A stretch of 51,753 bases of DNA from Calditrichaceae bacterium. GTDB taxonomy: Bacteria; Calditrichota; Calditrichia; RBG-13-44-9; J075. Below the pieces are notes generated by a model. It saw only the letters and a list, made by a program, of their open reading frames with translations, ran no database searches and was not told the origin of the DNA. Each line of letters starts with the position of its first letter. The first letter of the stretch is position 1. The DNA lies in contig JABWBP010000020.1 of the NCBI GenBank assembly GCA_013360445.1, forward strand, positions 1 to 51,753, given 5' to 3'. Below are positions 36,706 through 45,375 of the stretch, in pieces. The translations under genes were made by a program, and so were the position numbers.

Positions 36706-39594
36706 ATGCTCCGCTCGATATGTTCACTCCTTTTTATCTTTTCCCTCGCCCCGGCGCTCGCCCACCCTTACCTCCTGCCCGAACAGTTGTACTACGATGT
36801 GAAGTTCTACGGGCTGAATTTGCGGGTGGACCCGGCCGGGCAGTTCATCGAAGGCGAGGCGACCGTGGCGGGGGAGATCGTACACAACGGAACCGCCCAG
36901 ATCCTGCTGAATCTCTACGACAACATGTCCGTGGATTCCGTGACCGCCCAGGGGCAATCTCTCGCCTTTACCCACGCCGGCAACGTGCTGAGCGTGGATC
37001 TGCCCTTCCCGCTCAACGCCGGGGAGCCGTTTTTGCTCGCAATTCGCTATAGCGGATACCCGGTAACCGCGCCCCCGTTTTCTTCCGGGTTGAATTTTAC
37101 CTCCTACCTCGGCCAGCCCCTGGTAACCAGCTACAGCTGGCCCTATTTTGCGAATACCTTCTTCCCCTGCAAGGACCATCCCTCGGACAAGGCCGACTCC
37201 GCCCGCATCGCCGTTACCGTGCCGGATAATTTCAAAGTGGCCGGAAACGGAACCTTGAGCGCGGTCAATCCCCTTCCCGGAAACCAGGCCGAATACGTCT
37301 GGGAAAGCCATTACCCGCTCACGCCCTATCACATCTCCATCAATATTTACCCCTTCGACCGCATTCAATCCGAATATAATTCCCCGCTCTCCGGCCCCAT
37401 TCCCCTGGAATATTACCTCTTTCCCAACCATACCGCCGCGGCGCAGGCGCAGCTGGAGAGCGTGGTTCCGCAGATTCACGAGGCGTTCGAGGCGCGCTAC
37501 GGCGCGTTTCCCTTCCCGGGGGATAAATACGGCATCGTGGAGGCGCTCATCAGCGGGGGGATGGAGCACCAGACCATTTTGACCATGAACTACCCCTCTT
37601 TTTTCTCGGATATTGTGGTGCACGAGAGCGCCCACGAGTATTTCGGCAACATGATTTCCATCTCCGACTGGGCGCACGTCTGGCTGAGCGAGGGATTCGC
37701 CACTTACAGCGAGGCGATTTTCCTGGAATACTGGAACGGCGCGGCGGCTTACCAGGCGGAGATCAACGCCCACATGGCCGGGGCAGGCAGCGGGGCGATC
37801 TACGTTTCCGACCCCTCCAACCCCGCCAATATCATTCCCTACAGCCTGGTCTATCTCAAGGCTTCCACGGTGCTGCACATGCTCCGCTTCGTGATGGGCG
37901 ACGGCGCGTTCTTCTCGATGCTGCACGATTACGTGACCGTTTCACCCTACCGCTACAAAAATATCGACACGGAGCAGTTCCGGGCGTTTTGCGAAAATTA
38001 TTACGGCGGCGATTTAGACTGGTTCTTCGAGCAGTGGATTTACCGCGACGGAAAGATGGCCGGGGAATACTACCACTACTGGAACGAGAGCGCCGATTCC
38101 CTGGTCTTCCGGGTGCACAGCGTTCCTTCGGATCCGATCAGCCGCACTTACCACGCCATGCCCACGCCCATCCGCTTCAGCGCCGGGGGAACGCAGTTCA
38201 GCGATACCCTGTGGGTGGATTCGCTGACTTTAGTTCGCACATACGCTTTTGCGGATACCGCCAATCTCGCGCTTCAAATCGACCCGGATAATAAACTGCT
38301 GAAAGGCTCCTTCACTTATCTCGATCATCCCCGGTTAGAGAGCGCGTTTTTGCAGCAGAACGCCATTCATCTCTCCTGGAGGCCCTTTTTCGACTACACC
38401 GAATACCGGGTTTACGTCTGGAAGAAGGAATCCGGGGGGAATTACCTGTTTGTTGATTCCACCAGCGTGGCGGGAACCGGCCACGCTTTTACCCCCGCGG
38501 CCAACGGAACCTACCGCGCCGGGGTGGCCGGGCTGCAAAACGGGCGCAAAACTGCGATTTCCAATTTTTTGGAGGTAAATTATACTACTTTCCCCCTCGA
38601 CCAGGGGATTCTGATCGTGGATGAGACCCGCAACGGCGACGGCGGCAACATGCTCTCCCCCACCGATGAGGCGGTGGACGCGTTCTACGACACCTTGCTT
38701 GCGGGAATGCCCTATCAGCAACTGGATGTGATCAGCGAAAACCGTCCCCCGGAAGTATTCGACCTCGCCCCCTACTCCCTGCTGCTCTGGCATCACGACG
38801 TGACCCATCCCACCCGCTTAGCCGCAGCCGAAAGCGCCCTGCGCCCCTATTTGGAAGCGGGCGGGAAGATCATTTTCAGCGGGATGAGCTTCCTGCAAAA
38901 CCTCAGCCCGGGGTTTGCGGAGCAGTTTTTGGGATATTCTCAACAACTCACCATCGGGGCGGATGATTTCACCGGCGCCGCGGGAAGCTTCGGCTTTAGC
39001 GACCTGGCGCTGGATACCTCCAAAATCACCCTGCCGAATTACAACCGTAAGCTGCGCAACGTGACCGTTTTCGACACCAGCGCCGCGGCCCGCACGGTGT
39101 TCCGCTATATCTCCGAGAGCGGCAATCCCGCCTACCACCTGAAAACCTGCGGCGCGCTGGCGCCCGCGGTTTCCGATCCCACCCGCTACGCCGCCCTTAC
39201 CTTAGGGCTGCCGCTGTATTTCATCGAGACCGACACCGCGCGCGCCTTTGTGCTGCGGGCGCTGGAGGCGCTGGATCTTTCCCTGGGCATCGAAACCCCG
39301 GCGGTTTCCGCGCCGCGGCATTTTGTTTTGCTGAATTGCTATCCCAACCCCTTCAATCCAAGCACAGTTATCAGCTATCAGCTCTCGGCTTTCAGCGAAG
39401 TAGAGCTAACCGTTTATAACATCCTGGGGCAGAAGGTGAGATCGCTCTACTCCGGGAAATTAGCGGCGGGAATGTACCGGATGGAGTGGGACGGGCGCAA
39501 CGACGCCGGGGAGCGGTTAGGCAGCGGCATCTTTTTCGTGAATTTGCGGGCCGCGGGGCGGCAGCAGACCGTCAAAGCGGTGTTGCTGCGGTAG
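36706..39594 (+). CDS. Secreted M1-family metallopeptidase with sorting domain
   Basis: A 962-aa zinc aminopeptidase of family M1. A signal peptide (about 1-19, ending ALAH) is followed by the N-terminal saddle domain, the GGMEH exopeptidase motif (284-288, in place of GAMEN), zinc site HESAH (306-310) and the third ligand E329 in WLSEGF. From ~640 a Rossmann-like module reads GILIVDETRNGDG and SLLLWHHDV (ThuA/GATase-like). A type IX-like sorting domain ends the protein: NCYPNPFNPST, VYNILGQKV, GIFFVNLR. The ATG at 36706 has GGGGAG 8 bases upstream. Acts outside the cell on peptides. Its sorting domain contains a heptamer-periodic stretch (39369-39396). Confidence 0.9.
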   Translation: MLRSICSLLFIFSLAPALAHPYLLPEQLYYDVKFYGLNLRVDPAGQFIEGEATVAGEIVHNGTAQILLNLYDNMSVDSVTAQGQSLAFTHAGNVLSVDLPFPLNAGEPFLLAIRYSGYPVTAPPFSSGLNFTSYLGQPLVTSYSWPYFANTFFPCKDHPSDKADSARIAVTVPDNFKVAGNGTLSAVNPLPGNQAEYVWESHYPLTPYHISINIYPFDRIQSEYNSPLSGPIPLEYYLFPNHTAAAQAQLESVVPQIHEAFEARYGAFPFPGDKYGIVEALISGGMEHQTILTMNYPSFFSDIVVHESAHEYFGNMISISDWAHVWLSEGFATYSEAIFLEYWNGAAAYQAEINAHMAGAGSGAIYVSDPSNPANIIPYSLVYLKASTVLHMLRFVMGDGAFFSMLHDYVTVSPYRYKNIDTEQFRAFCENYYGGDLDWFFEQWIYRDGKMAGEYYHYWNESADSLVFRVHSVPSDPISRTYHAMPTPIRFSAGGTQFSDTLWVDSLTLVRTYAFADTANLALQIDPDNKLLKGSFTYLDHPRLESAFLQQNAIHLSWRPFFDYTEYRVYVWKKESGGNYLFVDSTSVAGTGHAFTPAANGTYRAGVAGLQNGRKTAISNFLEVNYTTFPLDQGILIVDETRNGDGGNMLSPTDEAVDAFYDTLLAGMPYQQLDVISENRPPEVFDLAPYSLLLWHHDVTHPTRLAAAESALRPYLEAGGKIIFSGMSFLQNLSPGFAEQFLGYSQQLTIGADDFTGAAGSFGFSDLALDTSKITLPNYNRKLRNVTVFDTSAAARTVFRYISESGNPAYHLKTCGALAPAVSDPTRYAALTLGLPLYFIETDTARAFVLRALEALDLSLGIETPAVSAPRHFVLLNCYPNPFNPSTVISYQLSAFSEVELTVYNILGQKVRSLYSGKLAAGMYRMEWDGRNDAGERLGSGIFFVNLRAAGRQQTVKAVLLR
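39369..39396. repeat. Heptamer-periodic stretch in coding sequence (TATCAGC)
   Basis: Four in-phase 7-base units: TATCAGC twice, TCTCGGC, TTTCAGC. It encodes the YQLSAFS part of the sorting domain. The same words occur in inverse orientation in the intergenic array at 44184-44216. Confidence 0.65.
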
Positions 39595-39678
39595 GAAGGG
39601 GCGTTGTGGTGCCATTGCGTTGTCAATTTAGCGATATATAGTGTTTCAGAAATGATAACCCCATTTTTCCCTTTTTAT

Positions 39679-41145
39679 TCACGATCCCCGGGGAGATGTT
39701 TCTTTTTCCCAGTTCTCGATCGCGGAGAGCAGCGCCGGATCGGATTGCACTTTGCGCAAAATGCTGAGAAGCCCGCTTTTGAGGCCGTGCAAATCGCGCA
39801 GCGTCTGCGAGCGCGCGGAAGCGCTGATCAGTTGGCGTGATTCCAGAAAACCCAGCCAGGAGGGAATCGCTTCGTACAATGCGCTAACTTTGTAAGGGAA
39901 TACGCTGAGGAAATCCAATAACTGCGCCAGAAAAGCATCCAGGGTCGTGCGATCCGGGCAAAGCCAATGTACCGAATCATCATCCCCGGATAGGTAAAAC
40001 GTTGGGGAGCGTTTGGGAGGCCCCGGCCGGCGGGGATGAACCACTGCTTCGAACATGCTCTTGCGCGGCTCCAGCTCGCCTGCCAACCGCTCGACCAGAT
40101 AGACAACCAGCTCTTCACGGGCAAGCTCGCTTTTTACCAGGGGAACCTTTTCTTCCCGCCACAAATGCCCCTGGAAATCCACGCTGAGGTCGAACAGATT
40201 ATCTTGCACGGTTTCCGGAAGGGAGATTGCCTTGCCGCCGTCATCGCGAGACTTCAACTCAGGGGGGAAGGTGAAATCCTCCCGGGTCCACTGGCGACCG
40301 GCCTGGCCGGCAATCAGGGCCATGGTGTTGGCAATCCGCTCCGGAACGATTTCGCTGTAAGATGCCAAACGTTTGAACAGTTTCGAGCGCCCGGAGGCGT
40401 CGGCGCCGTGCTGTTCCAGGTAATCAAAGATCAGAAACTTCACGGTCTTGATTGCAAACTCTTCGACGCCCCAGGGCACAATGTGGGGCGACTTTTTTAC
40501 CGCCGGCCAGGCGCTCTCCAAAGCCTCCCGCAAAACGTTCAACTGGCCGTGATAAGCCAATTGATCGACGACTTTGTTGAAGATATCGATATCCTTGTAG
40601 GCGCGGGGGGTTAATTCATTCATCAAAACCGGTATGCGATCGAGCCGGCCGGTAATGACTGCGTTGGTCAGAAGATTCTTCAAATAGTAGTGAGCGCTTT
40701 CATCATAAATTTTCGGAAGGCGCTCGCGTAATTGCTCCACCAGGCTTTCGTAACGCTGATATTCCCGATGCTCAACGGTTTGCGGATGAAGCGTATTGAG
40801 CATTTCAAAAGCCATTTCATCATCCATCAGCTGCGGCTCTTCCAGGGTTTTGAGGAAGAGGGCAACCTGGCCTTCATAATCCTGCTCCTGGAATTCCTCC
40901 CAGCGCGCGGTGAGGGCTTCGGCGTGGGGATTCGGTTTTTTAGCTTTGGCCGGTTTTGACGGCGGGTGGGATTCTTCCAGATCCAATGGCTTTAACGCCT
41001 TTCCATAATCAGCCGGGGGATTCTGCTCTTCCGGCTCGCTTCGCGCCGATTGCGCGCGTTCCCGCACCCGGTCTTTCTCCATACAGCACTTTTTGTACTT
41101 TTTGCCGCTGCCGCAATGGCAGGGATCATTGCGATTGATATTCAT
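39679..41145 (-). CDS. SEC-C motif-containing protein
   Basis: A 488-aa protein starting MNINRNDPCHCGSG, where residues 9-20 form the SEC-C zinc motif (CxC...CC), also found at the end of SecA and in YecA-type proteins. A Lys/Pro/Ser-rich linker (about 25-75) follows, then a long helical region with no match I recognise. The reading frame extends upstream to 41928, but that part is only the antisense-frame shadow of the methyltransferase gene; the true ATG (41145) overlaps that gene's stop as ATGA and has GAGGA upstream. A role in protein handling is often guessed for SEC-C proteins; none is asserted here. Confidence 0.8.
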   Translation of the reverse strand: MNINRNDPCHCGSGKKYKKCCMEKDRVRERAQSARSEPEEQNPPADYGKALKPLDLEESHPPSKPAKAKKPNPHAEALTARWEEFQEQDYEGQVALFLKTLEEPQLMDDEMAFEMLNTLHPQTVEHREYQRYESLVEQLRERLPKIYDESAHYYLKNLLTNAVITGRLDRIPVLMNELTPRAYKDIDIFNKVVDQLAYHGQLNVLREALESAWPAVKKSPHIVPWGVEEFAIKTVKFLIFDYLEQHGADASGRSKLFKRLASYSEIVPERIANTMALIAGQAGRQWTREDFTFPPELKSRDDGGKAISLPETVQDNLFDLSVDFQGHLWREEKVPLVKSELAREELVVYLVERLAGELEPRKSMFEAVVHPRRPGPPKRSPTFYLSGDDDSVHWLCPDRTTLDAFLAQLLDFLSVFPYKVSALYEAIPSWLGFLESRQLISASARSQTLRDLHGLKSGLLSILRKVQSDPALLSAIENWEKETSPRGS

Positions 41146-42038
41146 GGCGAATTCCTCAAGGTATTTTTTTCCGGATAGATCGCAACCACCTCCCGGATAA
41201 ACTCCGGCGTTGTGCCGCAGCAGCCCCCGATAAAGCTCGCCCCCGCCGCTGCCAGCGCGGGAACCGCTGCGGCGAATTGCCGCGCGCTGGTGCGGTACAC
41301 CACCCGGCCTTCCTGCAATTCCGGCAATCCGGCGTTGGGTTTGATCCAGATGGGCAGGGCGGTTGCCCGGCGCAGGCGCTCGCAAATGGAAATGAAACCC
41401 TCGATCCCCTGCCCGCAGTTCGCGCCGATGATGTCCGCGCCGGCGGCGGCAAGCTCCTCCGCAACCTGCTCCGGGGAAATTCCCATCATGGTGCGGTCTT
41501 TGGCGGGGCCGGAATCGAATACCATGCACACCGCCACTGGCAGGCCGGTGGTGCTGGCGGCGGCCAGGGCGATCTTCGCTTCCGTCAGGTCGGACATGGT
41601 TTCGATGACGATGCCGTCCGCCCCGCCCTGCGCCAGCGCGCCGGCCTGCTCCGCGAACGCTTCCGCAAGTTGTTCCTCGCGCACCTCCCCGCTCAACAGC
41701 ATCTTCCCGCAGGGACCGATAGAAGCGAACACCAGCGCCTGCGCTCCCGCGGCGCGTTTGGATATCTCCGCCCCGGCGCGGTTGATCTGCACGGTTTTTT
41801 CCGCCAGCCCGTAATCCGCGAGGGCGATGCGGTTGGCGCGGAAGGTGTTGGTGAGAATAACCCGGCTGCCCGCCTGCACGTAGGCGCGGGCGACCTGCGC
41901 CGCCGCTTCCGGGCGCTCCAGGTTCCAAACGTCCCCGCAGGCGCCGGGGGGCAGGCCCAGCGCCTGCAACTGGGTGCCCCAGGCCCCGTCGGCGATGACC
42001 GGGAGATGGCGCAAGAGGGGTTGGAGGGTGGGGTGCAT
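41142..42038 (-). CDS. Homocysteine S-methyltransferase family protein
   Basis: A 298-aa zinc-dependent methyltransferase domain as in BHMT, MmuM and the N-terminus of MetH. DGAWGTQLQ (17-25) starts the barrel; ILTNTFRANR (61-70) binds homocysteine; zinc ligands are C208 in GANCG and C273-C274 in GGCCGT. The length is that of a stand-alone domain. It would make methionine from homocysteine with a methyl donor such as S-methylmethionine or betaine, or an activated B12 partner; the donor is not shown. It overlaps the SEC-C gene by ATGA. No ribosome site is clear. Confidence 0.88.
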   Translation of the reverse strand: MHPTLQPLLRHLPVIADGAWGTQLQALGLPPGACGDVWNLERPEAAAQVARAYVQAGSRVILTNTFRANRIALADYGLAEKTVQINRAGAEISKRAAGAQALVFASIGPCGKMLLSGEVREEQLAEAFAEQAGALAQGGADGIVIETMSDLTEAKIALAAASTTGLPVAVCMVFDSGPAKDRTMMGISPEQVAEELAAAGADIIGANCGQGIEGFISICERLRRATALPIWIKPNAGLPELQEGRVVYRTSARQFAAAVPALAAAGASFIGGCCGTTPEFIREVVAIYPEKNTLRNSP

Positions 42039-42069
42039 GGGAATGGCTCAGTTTTGTTAAATTTTGCGA

Positions 42070-42140
42070 CCCCGCTTCGCGGGGAACCGGTGAAAAACAT
42101 CCCGGTAACTACGCCCCCTTCCCGGGGGCAAACCGGGATG
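42070..42140. repeat. Nested GC-rich hairpins
   Basis: CCCCGC/GCGGGG hairpin (42070-42084), then CATCCCGGT (42098-42106) paired with ACCGGGATG (42132-42140), enclosing GCCCCC/GGGGGC (42113-42129). They lie in the 184-base gap between the DUF1566 and methyltransferase genes. Confidence 0.7.
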
Positions 42141-42176
42141 AAATCTTCCACGATTTCAAAGAAATAATCAAAAAGA

Positions 42177-42226
42177 CAAATAACCAAATAATTCAAATAA
42201 CCAAATAATTCAAATAACCAAATTAT
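42177..42226. repeat. 17-base tandem repeat (CAAATAACCAAATAATT)
   Basis: Nearly three copies of a 17-base unit, itself an 8-base plus a 9-base half, in an array ending over the stop codon (TAA, 42223-42225) of the DUF1566 gene. The stop appears to be supplied by the array. Confidence 0.85.
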
Positions 42227-43473
42227 CGAGATGATTGTCCGGAACGAACTCCACGCACACAGCCGCTGCTGGCCTCGATGTCGAGGACGTCGCAACCACC
42301 GTGGCCGAAACTGACGACCCAGGCAACCGAGGCGCTGGCTTCGTCGGCAGTCCATATCCACCCCTGTTCTGGAGCAAATACCGGGTCGATGTATAAACCG
42401 TCTTTATTCTGTTCCGGCTTCACCAGCGACATCGCTTCTTCGAGGGTGGGCAAACGCCAATCACCGTAACCGGCAAACTTCTCCCGGTTTAATTCCGCGA
42501 TATACTTTTGCGCATTTTTAGAAATCATAGTTTTAAGCGACCCCGCTTGCTGCCACAACAAACCGCTGGCGCGGTCGTACACCACCCGGCCGTTTTGCTG
42601 TTTCTCGAACTGGTTAGGGAAACCCTTTCCTTGGGGGTTCCAATGCTTATCATAAAAATCCCGCTCCGCGAGCATCTTTTGCGCCGCTTCACCGGAGAGG
42701 TTTTTGACCGGTTGGGAGCGCAGGGGGGCAGCAGGAGCATCCGGCGGGGGAGCCGGGGCGGGTTTTGGTTTTTCCAATTCCTTCAGCGCCCGCGCCAGCT
42801 CTGCGGATTTGGCGGCTAACTCCTGCTCCACTTCCGCCAGGCGGGAGGGGGGAACCCGCTCGCTGAGCTGCTTTTGCGCCGCTTCCAATTCCCGGCGGAG
42901 TTTTTCATACTCCCGGCGCAGTTTCTGGTATTCTTCCCGGGAGACGGAATTTTTCAACTGCCCCGCGGCGGCGCGGAGCTGGGTTTGCAGTTTTTCTACC
43001 TCCGCGCGGGGCGCAAAGGCGTCGGGGGGTTTGTAATCCTGCACCGGGTTGGTGGGTTCGCTGCGCCACTGCTCCAGGTGGCGCAGGGCGTCGATCAGGC
43101 GGGTTTTCAGGGTTTCTAAACCGCTTTCGCTCTGCTCGTAAATGATGCAGTTGTAGGTGCTCACGTCAAAGGGGAGTTTATCGCCTCTCTGAATGATCAT
43201 CACGGTTTTATCGCCGATGGCGTGCGCCACTCCCATCTCGTAAAACACGTTGGGATTCCAGCCGGTCAAATCCGAAATGATCGCCTCGCTGTTGAAAATG
43301 TGCTGAATGATCTTCTTGTTGATATTGAACGAGCCTTTCAATTCATCCACCCGCAGGGGTTCAAACCCCGCTTCTAAACAGGCCGGGCGGATGGCTTTCC
43401 AGTACACCTCTTTCAGATCGTCTTTGAAGGGCATGATCACAAAACAGAGCCGTTCCTTCTTCTCCATCGCCAT
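42223..43473 (-). CDS. NDT/TIR-like domain + coiled coil + DUF1566 (Lcl C-terminal) protein
   Basis: A 416-aa three-part protein. Residues ~8-130 resemble the nucleoside 2-deoxyribosyltransferase/TIR-like fold: CFVIMPFKDDL (10-20), IISDLTGWNPNVFYEMGVAHA with an invariant-looking Glu, then TVMIIQRGD. A predicted coiled coil (about 165-245, many Glu/Arg heptads) and a Pro-rich linker follow. Residues ~290-410 are a DUF1566/Lcl domain with RVVYDRASGLLWQQAG, GDWRLPTLEEA, WIWTADE and a C-type-lectin-like end (GCVRGVRSGQ). The pattern of enzyme, coil and ligand domain recalls sensor-effector proteins. GGGGAAGG precedes the ATG. No signal peptide. Function unknown. Confidence 0.78.
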   Translation of the reverse strand: MAMEKKERLCFVIMPFKDDLKEVYWKAIRPACLEAGFEPLRVDELKGSFNINKKIIQHIFNSEAIISDLTGWNPNVFYEMGVAHAIGDKTVMIIQRGDKLPFDVSTYNCIIYEQSESGLETLKTRLIDALRHLEQWRSEPTNPVQDYKPPDAFAPRAEVEKLQTQLRAAAGQLKNSVSREEYQKLRREYEKLRRELEAAQKQLSERVPPSRLAEVEQELAAKSAELARALKELEKPKPAPAPPPDAPAAPLRSQPVKNLSGEAAQKMLAERDFYDKHWNPQGKGFPNQFEKQQNGRVVYDRASGLLWQQAGSLKTMISKNAQKYIAELNREKFAGYGDWRLPTLEEAMSLVKPEQNKDGLYIDPVFAPEQGWIWTADEASASVAWVVSFGHGGCDVLDIEASSGCVRGVRSGQSSR

Positions 43474-43656
43474 AAACCTTCCCCGGTTTCGACAAACAGT
43501 TTTCAGCTTTATTCCAGTATCGGTGGAATATAAACAGAATGGAGCACAAAAACTGCCACTGGAAAAAGATTTTTGGTTTGAATTGGCAGGGTTGTATTGT
43601 AAGTTTGCAGCAAAGAATTGAATATGGAATTCTTATTGGAAGATCGGGGATTATTT

Positions 43657-43869
43657 ATGGACAAAGAGCATATTGAAATTACGCTTTCAAAAACAAAGGT
43701 TCGGGAAATCATCAAAGCCTGGCTGGTGATCGGGGATTTCCTGGAAACCGTTCTGCCGAAGGAAGTGCTGTACCAAAAATCTTTCCAATCGGGGCTGGAC
43801 AGGGCATTGGAAGAGGTAGAATCCGGCCGGACGCTCAAAGTTAAATCGTTCGATGAGTTTACCCGCTAA
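43657..43869 (+). CDS. Putative antitoxin of a RelE/ParE-type pair
   Basis: A 70-aa acidic-to-neutral protein with ITLSKTKVREIIKAW and a C-terminal RTLKVKSFDEFTR. Its family is not one I can name. Its size, its place directly before a RelE/ParE-like gene and a 17-base overlap with it (43853-43869) support an antitoxin. The ATG at 43657 is chosen; an in-frame ATG at 43624 or TTG at 43618 would add up to 13 residues, and no clear ribosome site decides. It would bind the toxin and probably repress the pair's promoter. Confidence 0.62.
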   Translation: MDKEHIEITLSKTKVREIIKAWLVIGDFLETVLPKEVLYQKSFQSGLDRALEEVESGRTLKVKSFDEFTR

Positions 43870-44134
43870 AAGAGATATTCATCTCACCGGGCAATTTCAG
43901 AAAGATCTGAAAAGGTTACCTGAAGCTGTAAAACGATCTGGCTGGGAGATTGCTCAACTACTTGCTGAGGATGTTTTTCATCCCACCCTTGACATCAAAA
44001 AACTGCACGGATACAGTAACGTCTGGCGAACAAAGGTAAATCACGTTTACCGTATGGTTTACACTGCGGAATCCTCCGATACGGCGTATTGGAATCAGAA
44101 AGCTCTGGAGCAGCCGCAGAGGGGAGCAAATTAG
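43853..44134 (+). CDS. RelE/ParE-type toxin, possibly frameshifted at the 3' end
   Basis: A 93-aa protein with the family pattern FQKDLKRLPE (15-24), LDIKKLHGYSNVWRTKVN (about 47-64) and YRMVYT. In active family members the following strand ends in an R-IGHRKD-like motif. Here the annotated frame gives SSDTAYWNQKAL, but the next frame over the same bases reads IRRIGIRKLW, matching that motif. A one-base change near 44080 may thus have altered the end. It overlaps the antitoxin gene. Such toxins cut ribosome-bound mRNA or poison gyrase. Confidence 0.62.
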   Translation: MSLPAKRDIHLTGQFQKDLKRLPEAVKRSGWEIAQLLAEDVFHPTLDIKKLHGYSNVWRTKVNHVYRMVYTAESSDTAYWNQKALEQPQRGAN

Positions 44135-44183
44135 ATGGTCTTCAGGTTTGGGTTTACGTTTTGGGGCTGGGTACAGCATTTTT

Positions 44184-44263
44184 AAGCTGAAAGCTGATAA
44201 CTGAAGGCTGAATAGCAACGAAGTTTTTTCAATTCGTGAAATTCGCGCAATTCGCGGTTAAAA
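44184..44263. repeat. Periodic arrays AGCTGAA and AATTCGNGN
   Basis: 44184-44216 has AGCTGAA/AGCTGATA units of 7-8 bases; 44230-44263 has 9-base AATTCGTGA, AATTCGCGC and AATTCGCGG units. The second run ends about 4 bases from the ABC permease stop codon. Confidence 0.72.
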
Positions 44264-44267
44264 TCCC

Positions 44268-45374
44268 TCAATACCACTTGTAAATTTTCAACCCCGCTGC
44301 GAAAAACCCCACCCCTACCCCGCTCAAGACCAGGATTTTCCAAAGCTGCTCCGCCAGACCCGCGCCTTCGATGAAAATGGCGCGGATGCCGTCGGCTAAC
44401 ATGGTCAGGGGCAGGATTCGGATGTAGGGAACCACCGCCTCGGGAAAGTTGTGGTAGCTGAAGAAGATGCCGGAGAGCACCATCATGGGCATGGTGACGG
44501 TGTTGATCAGCCCGTTGGCGATCTCCAATTTGGCGGTGCGGGAGGATACGAAAATGGCGATGCCGGTAAAGGCGAGCATCCCGGCGACCATCATCAGCAG
44601 CAAGGCCAGCAAATTACCCTGGATGGTGATGCCGAAATAGTAGTGCACGAAGAGGTAGAGCAGGAAGGTTTCCAGGAGGCTCAGCGCCACCCGGGCGATG
44701 AAATGGGAAATCAAAAAGCCGGAGCGCTTCATGGGCGTGGCCACCATCCGGCGCAGCAGCTTCTTGTTGCGCTTCTCGATCAGCGAATAGCTGATGCCCC
44801 ACATGGCCGACATCATAATGCCCATGGCGATCAACCCCGGCACTAAAAAGTCGATGTAGCGGGCGCCGGCCTGGGTGAGCGGGGAGACGCCGGCGGAAAG
44901 ACCCGCCGGCGCGGTTTGCTCCAGGGCCGCGGAGAGCTGCAAATAGCTCAAATGCGCGTCGCTGTTGTGGGGATCGAAGTGGTATTGCACTGCCCCGTTC
45001 TTTTCCTCCAGAATCAGCGCCACGGTTCCGCGTTTCAACAGCGCCATGGCCCGCTCCCAGTCCGCGGGGATGAAATGGTATTGGATGGTTCCTAACTTTT
45101 CGTCGCCCACGCTCTTGATATACTCTTTTTCAACGCCGCCCGGCTTCCGCTCTGCAACCCGGGCCTCTTCCAAAAAGCGGCGCAGGGGCAGGTTAGGGTT
45201 CTCCCGGCTTTCGATGAGCGCCACGTTGCGGATTTGCTCCGCCTTGCTGGTAAAGGCGACGCCTAACCCCCAGGCCATCAGGATGGGGAAAACGATGCCC
45301 CAGAAAATGATGCCCGGCTCGCGGTAAAATTCCTTGAACTGGATCAGGATGAGTTGGATGAGAGGCTGGTTCAT
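44268..45374 (-). CDS. ABC-2 type transporter permease
   Basis: A 368-aa inner-membrane permease. One N-terminal membrane segment (after FYREPGIIFWG) is followed by a large soluble domain (about 35-165) and five more segments (from about 170) with the typical LVPGLIAMGIMMSAMWG and a late GIFFSYHNFPE re-entrant region, as in drug/lipid exporters of the DrrB/YhhJ type. The ATG at 45374 is preferred: 45416 would add residues coded by a heptamer-like repeat (45376-45412). The ATPase gene lies upstream across a 420-base repeat-filled gap, so they may share one transcript or not. Substrate unknown. Confidence 0.85.
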   Translation of the reverse strand: MNQPLIQLILIQFKEFYREPGIIFWGIVFPILMAWGLGVAFTSKAEQIRNVALIESRENPNLPLRRFLEEARVAERKPGGVEKEYIKSVGDEKLGTIQYHFIPADWERAMALLKRGTVALILEEKNGAVQYHFDPHNSDAHLSYLQLSAALEQTAPAGLSAGVSPLTQAGARYIDFLVPGLIAMGIMMSAMWGISYSLIEKRNKKLLRRMVATPMKRSGFLISHFIARVALSLLETFLLYLFVHYYFGITIQGNLLALLLMMVAGMLAFTGIAIFVSSRTAKLEIANGLINTVTMPMMVLSGIFFSYHNFPEAVVPYIRILPLTMLADGIRAIFIEGAGLAEQLWKILVLSGVGVGFFAAGLKIYKWY

Positions 45375-45375
45375 G

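Noticed and set aside
36724-37926. 400-codon minus-strand frame opposite the M1 peptidase
   Set aside because: Antisense shadow; the plus strand carries the intact zinc site, signal peptide and sorting domain.
41146-41928. Upstream extension of the SEC-C reading frame (to 749 aa)
   Set aside because: It translates the wrong frame of the homocysteine methyltransferase gene into Gly/Arg/Pro-rich sequence. The ATG at 41145 has a ribosome site and the SEC-C motif follows at once.
42223-42600. Diversity-generating retroelement variable region
   Set aside because: DUF1566 is a known target type, but no template repeat or reverse transcriptase is in the window, so it is kept only as a check.
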